A DNA stretch of 56,348 nucleotides, from positions 1-56,348 of IMG/VR virus record IMGVR_UViG_3300025151_000042; one strand, given 5' to 3'. Source of the DNA: a virus. The notes beneath the pieces are model-generated. The model was not told the DNA's origin, did not search any database, and worked only from the letters and a program-made list of their open reading frames with translations. Every line of letters starts with the position of its first letter. Within the stretch, counting starts at the first letter, position 1. The position numbers and the translations under genes were made by a program. Positions 36,888 through 43,783 of this stretch are shown piece after piece.

Positions 36888-36976
36888 TCTTCTTCAACTC
36901 CTCTGTTTGCCTTACGGACTTTGTATTTCATATTGTATCTATATTGTCTTGCTTTATTCTGTGCTTTACTCGGCAT
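36872..36976 (-). CDS. Basic microprotein, 34 residues
   Basis: Reads MPSKAQNKARQYRYNMKYKV..., strongly basic with an acidic end (EEEW). It overlaps the next start by 14 bases and the preceding winged-helix gene by 11. May bind nucleic acid. The small size limits confidence. Confidence 0.4.
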   Translation of the reverse strand: MPSKAQNKARQYRYNMKYKVRKANRGVEEEWLKQ

Positions 36977-37379
36977 TCTTATTCACCTCTAATCTATCCG
37001 ACGTGTCCTCGGTATATATACTTTCTGCTTTACACTTCTCGTATGCTTCTCTAAGAACTCTTGGAAAATGTTTTGGGTCGGTCTGCATATGAGTTAATGA
37101 CGCTAATTTTCTTGCTACCTCATCAACATCTCTAATATTATATTTGTAAATCTTACTCTTGTTAGGGTATCTACCGAAACTTTCTTTTTCCCTAAAGAAA
37201 AGTCTGTTTTTAGATAACTTTTGAGCCAATTCTTTGTTGCTACAAAGACCTGTTTTTTTTACGCTTAAATCATGTTTCATATATGCCTCAATCAAATCTT
37301 TGGTAGACTGCATTCCATTTTTCTGTATGTAATCATAACAGAAATCTAGCATTTTTACTCTTGCTCTCCTACTACCCAT
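36966..37379 (-). CDS. Small winged-helix protein, 137 residues
   Basis: The N-terminal winged helix (LDFCYDYIQKNGMQSTKDLI, then ELAQKLSKNRLFF) and the wing (KSKIYKYNIRDVDE) resemble the protein at 33515-33898 in order and length. A C-terminal helix contains FPRVLREAYEKC. Likely DNA-binding paralog. Confidence 0.6.
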   Translation of the reverse strand: MGSRRARVKMLDFCYDYIQKNGMQSTKDLIEAYMKHDLSVKKTGLCSNKELAQKLSKNRLFFREKESFGRYPNKSKIYKYNIRDVDEVARKLASLTHMQTDPKHFPRVLREAYEKCKAESIYTEDTSDRLEVNKNAE

Positions 37380-37568
37380 TTATTCTTCCCACCCTAAATG
37401 TAAATCGTCTAGCATATTCTCAAGACATATGGTATGTTGTTGTGTTTGGCTACATGTGTAGCATCGTATGGTAACAAGTACATCTTCACTATCATTGATA
37501 ACCTCAAAGTCATCAATGTAGACATTATCGTGTAAACATACTTTATTGTATATCCATCTTCTATTCAT
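37380..37568 (-). CDS. Small zinc-finger-like protein, 62 residues
   Basis: Cysteines and histidines at C11-L-H13, C36-x2-C39, H45 and C48 could bind zinc. The first codons (MNRRW) and preceding bases duplicate those of the gene at 37565. Starts within the upstream stop (ATGA). Confidence 0.5.
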   Translation of the reverse strand: MNRRWIYNKVCLHDNVYIDDFEVINDSEDVLVTIRCYTCSQTQQHTICLENMLDDLHLGWEE

Positions 37569-37723
37569 TCTTCATCATCCTCACTTACTTTTACGGGTAA
37601 TGTACCTTCATACAGAATACCATTTACCTTTATCTTAACATACAATTTATATCCACTAATTCCCGCACCTTGAAGATGATAATCTAATATCTTAGTTTCT
37701 GTATCTCTCCATCTTCTATTCAT
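37565..37723 (-). CDS. Small beta-rich protein, 52 residues
   Basis: Reads MNRRWRDTETKILDYHLQGA..., ending SEDDEE. Beta-rich (YKLYVKIKVNGILYEG). The start and end sequences match those of adjacent genes: N-terminus like 37380, C-terminal acidic tail like 37720. Overlaps both neighbours by 4 bases. Confidence 0.5.
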   Translation of the reverse strand: MNRRWRDTETKILDYHLQGAGISGYKLYVKIKVNGILYEGTLPVKVSEDDEE

Positions 37724-38010
37724 TCTTCCTCATCCTCACTTAATATACCTCTAGATTCACTTCGCCAATCAATATTTTTACCGCGTACTCTCTTATCTCC
37801 ACATACCGTTAATGTAGGTAAATGATTTACTCTGAAAGCCCTGCTATCATCTATACCTAAGTTAATTTTATCCTTAAAGAATAAATTAATACAACTTATA
37901 TTACCGTCAGAATCCATTACATGAATCTTCAATAAATGCGGTAATTTTTCATTGGCTGCTGCTATTCTTATTTCCTTAATGCCGTGTGCATTCAAGTCCA
38001 CTCCGTTCAT
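37720..38010 (-). CDS. Unknown protein, 96 residues
   Basis: Alpha/beta with a basic centre (CGDKRVRGKNIDWR) and an acidic tail (SEDEEE). No motif recognised. It is the first gene after the hairpin-bearing spacer at 38011-38149. Confidence 0.5.
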   Translation of the reverse strand: MNGVDLNAHGIKEIRIAAANEKLPHLLKIHVMDSDGNISCINLFFKDKINLGIDDSRAFRVNHLPTLTVCGDKRVRGKNIDWRSESRGILSEDEEE

Positions 38011-38149
38011 GTTTGTCGCTCCTGTTCTTTACTTATAGTCTTATGGGTGTAGCATTCTCCTTTTTTTGTGGGGGAGGTACGGCTTTTTGTGAAAAAGGAG
38101 GAAAAAACAGCCGCCCTCCCGCCTTGAGTTTTATTTAAGAAAAAACTAC
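38011..38149 (-). other. Spacer with strong inverted repeat
   Basis: On the plus strand GGGAGG-TA-CGGCT (about 38080-38092) can pair with AGCCG-C-CCTCCC (about 38110-38121) around an A/T-rich loop with its own short repeat. It lies between a 25-residue membrane peptide and the next gene of a leftward operon. Terminator, processing site or regulatory RNA are all possible. Confidence 0.5.
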
Positions 38150-38227
38150 TCATAGGAATACCCCTACAAATATACATATTATTGATAATACTATTAAGGT
38201 AATAGTTTGTGTGAAATCTTCGTCCAT
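38150..38227 (-). CDS. Single-helix membrane microprotein, 25 residues
   Basis: Reads MDEDFTQTITLIVLSIICIF and five more residues: a short acidic start and one transmembrane helix. Its ATG overlaps the upstream stop by one base (TGATG), the same coupling as its neighbours. This favours it over a 77-codon ORF in another frame that runs through the hairpin. Confidence 0.5.
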   Translation of the reverse strand: MDEDFTQTITLIVLSIICIFVGVFL

Positions 38228-38490
38228 CATTCCTCTTCATCTCCTAATTGTGTTGTTGTATACCAATCAACCCATTCTAAATGTTCTGTAACTGTATCAT
38301 CATCTATACAGGCTATACAACAACAATCATAATCATGACTTGTTACATTTAACATTACAATAACATTACCATTTTGGTCTACTCCTTCTGACCAAACATT
38401 TTTATTTTTTAGGTCAAAGATTTCTTCATATGGATTATTACTTTTACCATAAATAAAACCTTGATTGTAAAACATATCCGGCATCTTCAT
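38227..38490 (-). CDS. Unknown acidic protein, 87 residues
   Basis: Contains CCCIAC (three adjacent cysteines) and acidic patches; beta-rich start (NGNVIVMLNVTSHDYD). Coupled at both ends. No family recognised. Confidence 0.5.
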   Translation of the reverse strand: MKMPDMFYNQGFIYGKSNNPYEEIFDLKNKNVWSEGVDQNGNVIVMLNVTSHDYDCCCIACIDDDTVTEHLEWVDWYTTTQLGDEEE

Positions 38491-38723
38491 TCTTCATCAT
38501 CTCCTATTGGTGGGTCGAGAATTAACTCTATTGAGTTTTCTCCATCATAAACAATACCAACTACTTTACTATCGGAAATGTTTTCGACTCTTTCTATTGC
38601 TTGTTTTAATTGTGGACATCTAACATAATATCCGCTACTTCTTGCGGCATTTACTTTTACGTCAATAAAAACTCTCTCTTCAACTATACCATTACAATTC
38701 CACTCTTCTTCTTCTCCAATCAT
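38487..38723 (-). CDS. Unknown small protein, 78 residues
   Basis: Beta-rich and acidic (ERVFIDVKVNAARSSGYYVR). Its stop overlaps the next start by 4 bases. It ends GDDEE, a tail shared in style with several neighbours. No family. Confidence 0.5.
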   Translation of the reverse strand: MIGEEEEWNCNGIVEERVFIDVKVNAARSSGYYVRCPQLKQAIERVENISDSKVVGIVYDGENSIELILDPPIGDDEE

Positions 38724-38724
38724 A

Positions 38725-39276
38725 TTATTCTAACCCCACATATTTGTAACTTTGCCACCAATGAGGTACACTACGGCCATCCCATCGAGCAAACTCTTTA
38801 CTATGATAATAACGCCTGTAAGCGGCTACTGCTGCCTCGGCATCAGCATGATAAATAATCTCTTCACCGTCTACATTTTCCGGTCTATACTCATCGGGCA
38901 TAGCAAGAGCGAAATATGTAAGGTCGCCTTCGGGAATTAGTTTTCCCATAAAATAAAGATGGCGAATACCTGCTTCACAAAAATGTATTTTGTTATACTT
39001 GTTTGTATATTCTTTACATATCTCTAGGGCATGTCTTACAGTCCAAATATAGTTGGCTCTACTATCACCTACCCATCGAGTACAAGGATGATTATGGTAG
39101 CCACCTTTGAGGGGTGTACCTTTTTTAGTAAGTGGCATCATGTCGGGCGTTGCACCGTGTCTAATGACACTACTACCTAGCATTTGTAACATCTCTACAC
39201 ACATCTTAGGTAGATGTTTATTGCAGTAATCTCTTGCTGCTAATTCGGGGTTTTCGTTTAGTACAAATATGTTCAT
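38725..39276 (-). CDS. Pyrimidine-dimer-glycosylase-like (Pyr_excise-type) phage protein
   Basis: 183 residues. MNIFVLNENPELAARDYCNK, then LPKMCVEMLQML and HPCTRWVGDSRANY...LEICKEYTNKY...KIHFCE match the pattern of a protein widespread in marine phages and related to the Pyr_excise family. The C-terminal half has AEAAVAAYRRYYHSKEFARW, the usual ending. It may repair or process DNA; glycosylase activity is not demonstrated. Confidence 0.6.
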   Translation of the reverse strand: MNIFVLNENPELAARDYCNKHLPKMCVEMLQMLGSSVIRHGATPDMMPLTKKGTPLKGGYHNHPCTRWVGDSRANYIWTVRHALEICKEYTNKYNKIHFCEAGIRHLYFMGKLIPEGDLTYFALAMPDEYRPENVDGEEIIYHADAEAAVAAYRRYYHSKEFARWDGRSVPHWWQSYKYVGLE

Positions 39277-39277
39277 G

Positions 39278-39502
39278 TTACTCCGACCCCGCCTTTACTA
39301 TTAACCTTTTCTCTTGTCGAATCTCTTCTAATTCTTCTAACATTTTTCTAGTATGTAGTAAAAATGTATTCCACGTATTTTCATCATGAATACTACTTTT
39401 ACCTAAAACATAACTATAATAATTATCAGAAATTATTTTATCTTTTAATTGTCCCCAAAATAATATATCATCTATAGTTTCTTTTTCCTTAATAATACTC
39501 AT
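39278..39502 (-). CDS. Small helical protein, 74 residues
   Basis: N-terminus MSIIKEKE resembles the MSSIEEK leader of two other genes. Helical with a C-terminal coiled coil (TRKMLEELEEIRQEKRLIV). Its 3' coding sequence plus the following start region is nearly repeated at 40258-40285. Confidence 0.5.
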   Translation of the reverse strand: MSIIKEKETIDDILFWGQLKDKIISDNYYSYVLGKSSIHDENTWNTFLLHTRKMLEELEEIRQEKRLIVKAGSE

Positions 39503-39660
39503 TCAATCACCTCTACAAAATCATTCAATATTGTCACTATTGCTTTTTGTTGTTTATCTGTTGTTTGTCGTTCATAACGATAATGTTGTAATATACCCCA
39601 CATCATATGATAATCTACTTCGCTAATTACTTGCCCTGTTGATTTACTTCTATAACTCAT
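39499..39660 (-). CDS. Small helical protein, 53 residues
   Basis: Reads MSYRSKSTGQVISEVDYHMM..., mostly helical. Overlaps its downstream neighbour as ATGA and its start lies inside the upstream stop. Function unknown. Confidence 0.5.
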   Translation of the reverse strand: MSYRSKSTGQVISEVDYHMMWGILQHYRYERQTTDKQQKAIVTILNDFVEVIE

Positions 39661-39827
39661 ACAATCACCTCGACACATCCTTCCTCTTTAAAACTTCCTA
39701 CTCCACATTCTCTATTGTGTTTCTCGACCCACCACTTTATATCTTTAAGATAAAAGAAACTACTTAGTTCTCCACATTCGGGACAGGTCAAAAATCTTTT
39801 TTTGTACCTCAATAGTTCAATCTTCAT
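39657..39827 (-). CDS. Zinc-finger microprotein, 56 residues
   Basis: Reads MKIELLRYKKRFLTCPECGE... with C15/C18, H37, C41 and C51, a plausible zinc-finger set. Coupled to both neighbours. Probably a small nucleic-acid- or protein-binding factor. Confidence 0.55.
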   Translation of the reverse strand: MKIELLRYKKRFLTCPECGELSSFFYLKDIKWWVEKHNRECGVGSFKEEGCVEVIV

Positions 39828-40151
39828 CTAAAAATCCCTCACTAGTATTGAATCATCATCTAAAACGATGTGGTAAGTGTTATCTTCTAGGTACTCGATT
39901 GTTTCCTCTTGAGTAATACTACTCTCGCCTAAGTAAGCATCTCTTACTTCATATATACCACCCATGTATTGAGTCCACTCGCAGCAAATACCTACAACAT
40001 CTAATTCATAATTTTCTAATTCATCATAATAATCGAATAAAGCCACTATTGCTTTTTCGGTAAAATTACCATGCGTCTCACTAGTTTTCAATCGCCCGTA
40101 TTTTCTAAATGCGTCTATCATTCCGTATTTTCCTATTCTTGTGTATATCAT
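39828..40151 (-). CDS. Conserved phage-type protein of unknown function, 107 residues
   Basis: Start at 40151 overlaps the upstream stop as ATGA. The segment AIVALFDYYDELENYELDVV followed by GICCEWTQY is characteristic of a small protein common in tailed phages (alanine-leucine-phenylalanine helix, then a strand with ICCE). Molecular function is not known. Confidence 0.55.
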   Translation of the reverse strand: MIYTRIGKYGMIDAFRKYGRLKTSETHGNFTEKAIVALFDYYDELENYELDVVGICCEWTQYMGGIYEVRDAYLGESSITQEETIEYLEDNTYHIVLDDDSILVRDF

Positions 40152-40255
40152 TCTTCTTCTCCCCCTGTAAATCTTTTTCCGCATAACCTACAATTGTGTT
40201 CACCTAAAACTCTAGGGCAGCCGGATTCTTTGCATGACATTTTATTGTATCTCAT
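40148..40255 (-). CDS. Zinc microprotein, 35 residues
   Basis: Reads MRYNKMSCKESGCPRVLGEH..., with C8, C13, C22 and C25 forming a zinc site. Its ribbon resembles C-terminal tails of larger zinc proteins. Upstream lies a repeat of the 3' end of the gene at 39278, containing a GGAG ribosome binding site. Confidence 0.5.
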   Translation of the reverse strand: MRYNKMSCKESGCPRVLGEHNCRLCGKRFTGGEEE

Positions 40256-40309
40256 GGTACTCCGACTCCGACTTTACTATTAAGGTTATTGTATTGTAAC
40301 TCTCATTTT

Positions 40310-40514
40310 GTTGGCTTATCCGACTTGTTAATGCTTTATGATTTATACGAGAGCCGTCTACCATGTATTACCATGTCGGTTCGTTGCATATCGGTTACGG
40401 TTTTGGGCTACCACCGTTTATGTAGCCTCGCCAACTTATTCCTGTTGGTCGGCATGGGTGCGAATTACCCAACATTAGGATGTCCTACGCTGACATCACC
40501 GACAGGAATGAGTT
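40310..40514 (+). ncRNA. Candidate structured RNA (three-way junction on + strand)
   Basis: A 17-bp helix joins 40433-40449 to 40498-40514 with two G-U pairs that exist only in plus-strand RNA (minus would give A-C mismatches). Inside are two hairpins with 7-base loops: 40455-40459/40467-40471 and 40479-40484/40492-40497. Upstream, GTTGGC (40310) can pair with GCCAAC (40430-40435), enclosing GGCTAC/GTAGCC (40406-40411/40422-40427) and CCGAC/GTCGG. The outer upstream helix competes with the 17-bp helix for three bases. The region lies downstream of the DUF932 gene and has no credible protein ORF. Confidence 0.55.
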
Positions 40515-40527
40515 ACTTTTACCGTAT

Positions 40528-41505
40528 TTATAGGTACTCTCCTACTAAGGACTCCCATGCCTTAGATTTCATTCTTGAGCCTGTACCAATGATTGCCGAT
40601 TCGACTCTCTTGTCGTTTTGTTTCTCACCTTTGCGGTCATATGTCCACTCATGGTCTAGGTAGTAAGTTACTGTATTGAAAGCAGCGAAAGCACTAGAAC
40701 CGTTACCGTTGTGGTTGTTGGTAGGATGTGCCTCTACTTCTAGTAATCTCTCTAATGTGTTATTACCTCTTGTAGTCAATCCTAGAGGGTTAGTTGCATC
40801 AACTAACTCTTCATTTTGTTTTATCCCAAAAGTATCTAGGTAGAAAGAAACTCTATCTTCTTGAGTCATCTCAATGTTGACTAATTCTTGTGCATCTAAT
40901 ACGAATTGTTGGTTGAGCATATCTACAACTTTCAATGCCTCTACTAATTCAGCAACTCTTTCTTCTTGCTTTGCTGAGTGGCGTATTACTAATTTCTTAG
41001 GGTCGATACCTGCTCTCTTGATACCCGCCATTAGATGGCTGAATTGGTTAGAGCATCCAATAATTACGTTGCTAGGAATTACTCTAATTCCACCGCTACC
41101 GTCATGTGTATTTGTAAGGTAAATGTATTGGTCTACATCATCCCATCCACTAATTGTAAATCCTTCCGGCAATTTGAAAGAAGCGAATAATTTCTCTCCT
41201 TCACCAATCATACCTATCTTATCCCAGTCAATTTCTCCACGTTCTACTAATTCGTTAGCAATGCCTAATAGCCTATCATTCTGCATTGGTACATACGTTT
41301 TACCGACAACACCTAGTGTTGTGTCGTTATCTGTTCTAAAGACTCGATTAAACTTAGACCTAATCGGTTTACCTTTAGAGGTATATAGTGGCTCAATAGC
41401 CACATCGAAGTTAAGTCCGGCGTTAGCCAAGACTTCTTCGGCAGTCGTTCCTTGTGCGTCATTTCCAAATCGGGCAATTGCCCCTAATGTGTTTTTCATA
41501 CTCAT
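40528..41505 (-). CDS. DUF932 (LGT/plasmid-like) protein
   Basis: 325 residues. FRTDNDTTLGVVGKTYVPMQ and the following NDRLLGIANELV, YIYLTNTHDGSG with a basic C-terminal half, and WTYDRKGEKQNDKRVESAII match the DUF932/TIGR03299 family of phage and plasmid proteins. The biochemical role is unknown; it often accompanies anti-restriction or replication genes. It is preceded by a ribosome binding site in the coupled upstream gene (GGAGGACAATAAAATG). Confidence 0.85.
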   Translation of the reverse strand: MSMKNTLGAIARFGNDAQGTTAEEVLANAGLNFDVAIEPLYTSKGKPIRSKFNRVFRTDNDTTLGVVGKTYVPMQNDRLLGIANELVERGEIDWDKIGMIGEGEKLFASFKLPEGFTISGWDDVDQYIYLTNTHDGSGGIRVIPSNVIIGCSNQFSHLMAGIKRAGIDPKKLVIRHSAKQEERVAELVEALKVVDMLNQQFVLDAQELVNIEMTQEDRVSFYLDTFGIKQNEELVDATNPLGLTTRGNNTLERLLEVEAHPTNNHNGNGSSAFAAFNTVTYYLDHEWTYDRKGEKQNDKRVESAIIGTGSRMKSKAWESLVGEYL

Positions 41506-41506
41506 T

Positions 41507-41632
41507 TTATTGTCCTCCCTTCTTGTTGGGTGAATTGTGGGACAGGGCTTCTACTATTAAACCTGTCGTTGTATATTTCTCCTTAGCATAGTTAGTTTTA
41601 GCCTTAATTAAAGGTGCATTTGGGTCGTACAT
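41507..41632 (-). CDS. Small basic protein, 41 residues
   Basis: Reads MYDPNAPLIKAKTNYAKEKY..., ending NKKGGQ. Its last codons carry the ribosome binding site of the DUF932 gene, and its TAA is one base before that ATG. It may mainly serve translational coupling. Confidence 0.45.
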   Translation of the reverse strand: MYDPNAPLIKAKTNYAKEKYTTTGLIVEALSHNSPNKKGGQ

Positions 41633-41636
41633 CTAT

Positions 41637-41888
41637 TCACTCCCCATTCCTTGCATATGATACATATGTAAACCATCGACCATCAGTCATCTTTACAGCC
41701 CTTGCTCTCCTATTCTCAAGAGTTCTCTGAAAGTATGCTTCATTCATAGCCATAGCCTTCCCTTTAGGGCTTGCTTCATATCCATTCACAGCATAGTAAA
41801 CTATGTCGTTAAAATCTAAATCCTTAGCGTGTTGAGTCCAAGAACCATCTCGGCTCTGTTCGTAGTAATAGGTGCGGTCATCGTTCAT
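41637..41888 (-). CDS. Unknown small protein, 83 residues
   Basis: Start at 41888 follows the upstream TAG by one base; a longer frame from 41930 would overlap it. Aromatic- and arginine-rich (MNDDRTYYYEQSRDGSW; ENRRARAVKMTDGRWFTYVS). Resembles small phage DNA- or RNA-interacting proteins, with no firm family. Confidence 0.45.
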   Translation of the reverse strand: MNDDRTYYYEQSRDGSWTQHAKDLDFNDIVYYAVNGYEASPKGKAMAMNEAYFQRTLENRRARAVKMTDGRWFTYVSYARNGE

Positions 41889-41889
41889 T

Positions 41890-42024
41890 CTAAAACCACT
41901 TCCATAAAACATAACTAAAACAGTTGTCATATTCTTTACTAGATATGACTCCTTGTCCCATCAAACGATGGTACTTCTTCGTGTCGTTTACAAATCCTGT
42001 TACTGAGGGGTGTTCGCTGCTCAT
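41890..42024 (-). CDS. Small protein at the head of the leftward block, 44 residues
   Basis: MSSEHPSVTGFVNDTKKYHR..., a charged first half with aromatic end (CFSYVLWKWF). The longer ORF from 42129 starts within likely regulatory sequence. Probably the first gene of the leftward operon. Confidence 0.4.
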   Translation of the reverse strand: MSSEHPSVTGFVNDTKKYHRLMGQGVISSKEYDNCFSYVLWKWF

Positions 42025-42404
42025 TAAACTGTGAGACGAGGGTACAGTACTTATACTTATGGGAAAACCAACCTCAATTGATGGGGTTATTATTATGATT
42101 AAAATAAGTCGCCTATGTGAATACCGCATAAGACCTCAATTGAAGCCTCTGAGGGAATATATACATAAAAAGATTACTATCTAAGCATCAGAGTCGCCAA
42201 AAGGTAAAATCGCTGATTGACTTGGGCGTATAATAGAGATGGAATCGCATTTACTTTAATCATAAAACAAAACTACCTTTACGATTATTCAATAAAATAC
42301 CACAATTAAATACCACAATTAGAAAGAGAGATGACCTGTTCGCAAAGATTATAAACCCCCATCCCGTCTTAGACACATATTATAATCGGGATAGCGGATG
42401 TTTA

Positions 42405-42446
42405 AGAGTCCACCCCGTGTCTGAGATGAGATGTCGGTATATATAC
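42405..42446 (+). promoter_or_regulatory. Promoter copy 1 (upstream element plus TATA)
   Basis: AGAGTCCACCCCGTGTC then TGAGATGAGATG, TCG and the palindromic TATA-like GTATATATAC. The upstream element is repeated at 42576-42605 before TTATAAT. Such a palindromic TATA could bind TBP in either direction. Confidence 0.55.
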
Positions 42447-42507
42447 TTTGTTATATTACAATCACAAATTAAGTGAGACTGCTACACCCATAAGTATATA
42501 AGCGGTT

Positions 42508-42558
42508 TTGGATTTGGATTTTAGGCACGTTTTTTGTTTTTGTATGTGTACACTTGTG
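42508..42558 (+). repeat. Intergenic spacer repeat, degenerate copy
   Basis: TTGGATTTGGATTTT at 42508-42522, a T-rich stretch, then a degenerate ACACTTGTGT palindrome. First member of a family that recurs between genes up to 47987. Confidence 0.7.
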
Positions 42559-42575
42559 TGTGTGATTCGGATTTT

Positions 42576-42617
42576 AGAAGTCCAGCCCGCTTTTGAGATG
42601 AGATGGGGGCTTATAAT
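42576..42617 (+). promoter_or_regulatory. Promoter copy 2 (upstream element plus TTATAAT)
   Basis: AGAAGTCCAGCCCGCTTT then TGAGATGAGATG (42594-42605), followed by GGGGGC and TTATAAT. It repeats the layout at 42405-42446, and may drive the first gene of the array from about 110 bases upstream. Confidence 0.5.
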
Positions 42618-42730
42618 CTTTTGGATTTTGGATTCTCGGATTTTTTTGGATTTTCTTTTTTTTATGATTTTTTGATGGATTTCCGAAGTAATTTCAAGGT
42701 ATTATATAAAATAGAAAACTTCTTAAGGGG

Positions 42731-43249
42731 ATGCTTCTTAGAGGGGTCGTGGAGATAGACGGCACATATTTAATGCATAATAACAAACGCGTCTCGTTTA
42801 CCGAGGGGTTTCAAGTGGGGGTCTACTTAGAACGACCTACATTCTTCTTATTTCAAGAAGTTCAGGCATATGTCATCAGATTGATGGACATTGACGACCA
42901 AATTGAAGTCATTGGAAATATATTCAGCATGGCAGAATATGAAATCATGAACTCGATTCAATCCGGCCACCCAATATATGAGGATTTGAAAATGACAGCA
43001 TCACAATTTGACGATATGTGGGCAGTAAGTAGAAATGCAATTGACCTTAATAATTTCCTTCCTACCGTGTTCGGATGGTCAGACAGAATAAATATATTCG
43101 GTGGAATATGGGAAGATGATGAAGGACAGATTCACGTTGATGCTTCAACATGGGTTCAAGATTTAGACGAGGCTCTAGCACTAGCAAAGAAATATAATCA
43201 ACTATCAATATTTGATTGGTCAACGGGGGTATGCATAGACGTAAATTAA
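42731..43249 (+). CDS. Unknown acidic protein, 172 residues (array gene 1)
   Basis: Starts after AAGGGG. Acidic alpha/beta protein with repeated tryptophans (FDDMWAVSRNAIDLNNF; FGWSDRINIFGGIWED). No motif, signal or membrane segment recognised. It is followed at once by a strong hairpin and the spacer repeat, and is the largest soluble protein of the array. Confidence 0.65.
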   Translation: MLLRGVVEIDGTYLMHNNKRVSFTEGFQVGVYLERPTFFLFQEVQAYVIRLMDIDDQIEVIGNIFSMAEYEIMNSIQSGHPIYEDLKMTASQFDDMWAVSRNAIDLNNFLPTVFGWSDRINIFGGIWEDDEGQIHVDASTWVQDLDEALALAKKYNQLSIFDWSTGVCIDVN

Positions 43250-43263
43250 AGAAAAAAATAAAC

Positions 43264-43283
43264 GGGGGGGCTTCGGCCTCCCC
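43264..43283 (+). terminator. Hairpin with UUCG loop after array gene 1
   Basis: Eight base pairs (GGGGGGGC against GCCTCCCC) closed by a TTCG loop, followed by A-rich then T-rich sequence. Likely transcription terminator or 3' end stabiliser. Confidence 0.7.
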
Positions 43284-43294
43284 AAAAAATAATT

Positions 43295-43340
43295 TTGGAT
43301 TTGGATTCAGAGCGTACGCTTTGTCTTTTGTATATATACA
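43295..43340 (+). repeat. Intergenic spacer repeat
   Basis: TTGGATTTGGATTC (43295-43308), a pyrimidine-rich stretch and ACACATGTGT as the palindrome. Followed by several more GGATTT units and T runs to about 43440. Confidence 0.75.
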
Positions 43341-43467
43341 CATGTGTGTGATTTTGGATTTCGGATTTTAGATTCTTTTTGCATTTTTTGATTTTGAACT
43401 TTTTTGGATTTTTGGATTTTTAACTTTTTTGCTTTTTTTGCCCTGACTTTAGCCGGAAAAATAAATG

Positions 43468-43498
43468 TGAGATGAGGTGAACAATAAGTATATATACC
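43468..43498 (+). promoter_or_regulatory. Promoter of the three-gene unit
   Basis: TGAGATGAGGTG (43468-43479) followed by AAGTATATATACC (43486-43498), about 20-30 bases before the start at 43518, a usual archaeal TATA spacing for leader-poor mRNA. Confidence 0.6.
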
Positions 43499-43517
43499 GG
43501 CATGCAGTCCGAGGTAT

Positions 43518-43679
43518 ATGAGCGAAGAAATAACCGGCTTAGAAAACCTACGTGAATTATACGTAGATGAATATAGAGGCATGACAAGAGATGAGTTGAT
43601 TGATGAAATCCAAAGACTGAAAAATAAATTGGGAAGGATTTGTAATAAACATGAATTATGGGAAGAGTGGCCTTTATGA
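43518..43679 (+). CDS. Small helical protein, 53 residues
   Basis: Reads MSEEITGLENLRELYVDEYR..., a charged coiled-coil type sequence ending EEWPL. It overlaps the next gene (ATGA). Function unknown; first of a three-gene unit. Confidence 0.5.
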   Translation: MSEEITGLENLRELYVDEYRGMTRDELIDEIQRLKNKLGRICNKHELWEEWPL

Positions 43680-43783
43680 AAACAAGAGTTATGAAAATTA
43701 ATGGACAAGATGTATTTATGGATAGGATAGATATGGATATTGAGATAAGAAGGATTAAAAAATTATTAGAGGTGATTGAATGA
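43676..43783 (+). CDS. Microprotein, 35 residues
   Basis: Reads MKTRVMKINGQDVFMDRIDM..., with a C-terminal amphipathic helix (EIRRIKKLLEVIE). ATGA overlaps at both ends support translation. Confidence 0.45.
   Translation: MKTRVMKINGQDVFMDRIDMDIEIRRIKKLLEVIE

Larger units (their letters stand above)
42025..42730. promoter_or_regulatory. Divergent regulatory region
   Basis: About 700 bases with no credible gene. For leftward transcription, TATGTATATATTCCC (minus strand, near 42152-42166) is a TATA candidate. It holds ACCTCAATTGA twice (about 42070 and 42131), a tandem ATACCACAATTA (about 42297-42320), an inverted repeat ATCCCG...CGGGAT (42361-42392), two copies of an upstream element ending TGAGATGAGATG (42422-42433 and 42594-42605), and TATA-like GTATATATAC (42437-42446). 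It is the switch point between the leftward block and the rightward array. Confidence 0.65.

Noticed and set aside
36599-37092. Overlapping plus-strand ORFs rich in Phe/Leu/Tyr
   Set aside because: They are complements of acidic, lysine-rich minus-strand genes and lack ribosome binding sites.
38007-38240. 77-codon minus-strand ORF
   Set aside because: Runs through a strong inverted repeat and A/T runs. The overlapping 25-residue frame has the stop-start coupling used by its neighbours.
40437-40514. tRNA or tRNA-like gene
   Set aside because: The minus strand offers a 7-base acceptor-like helix and two arms with 7-base loops, but there is no third arm, no canonical T-loop, and wobble pairs of the main helix favour the plus strand.
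40289-40663. Plus-strand ORF of 124 codons over the structured gap
   Set aside because: It runs antisense into the DUF932 gene, lacks a ribosome binding site, and has a composition typical of reverse-strand reading. The RNA structure explains the region better.
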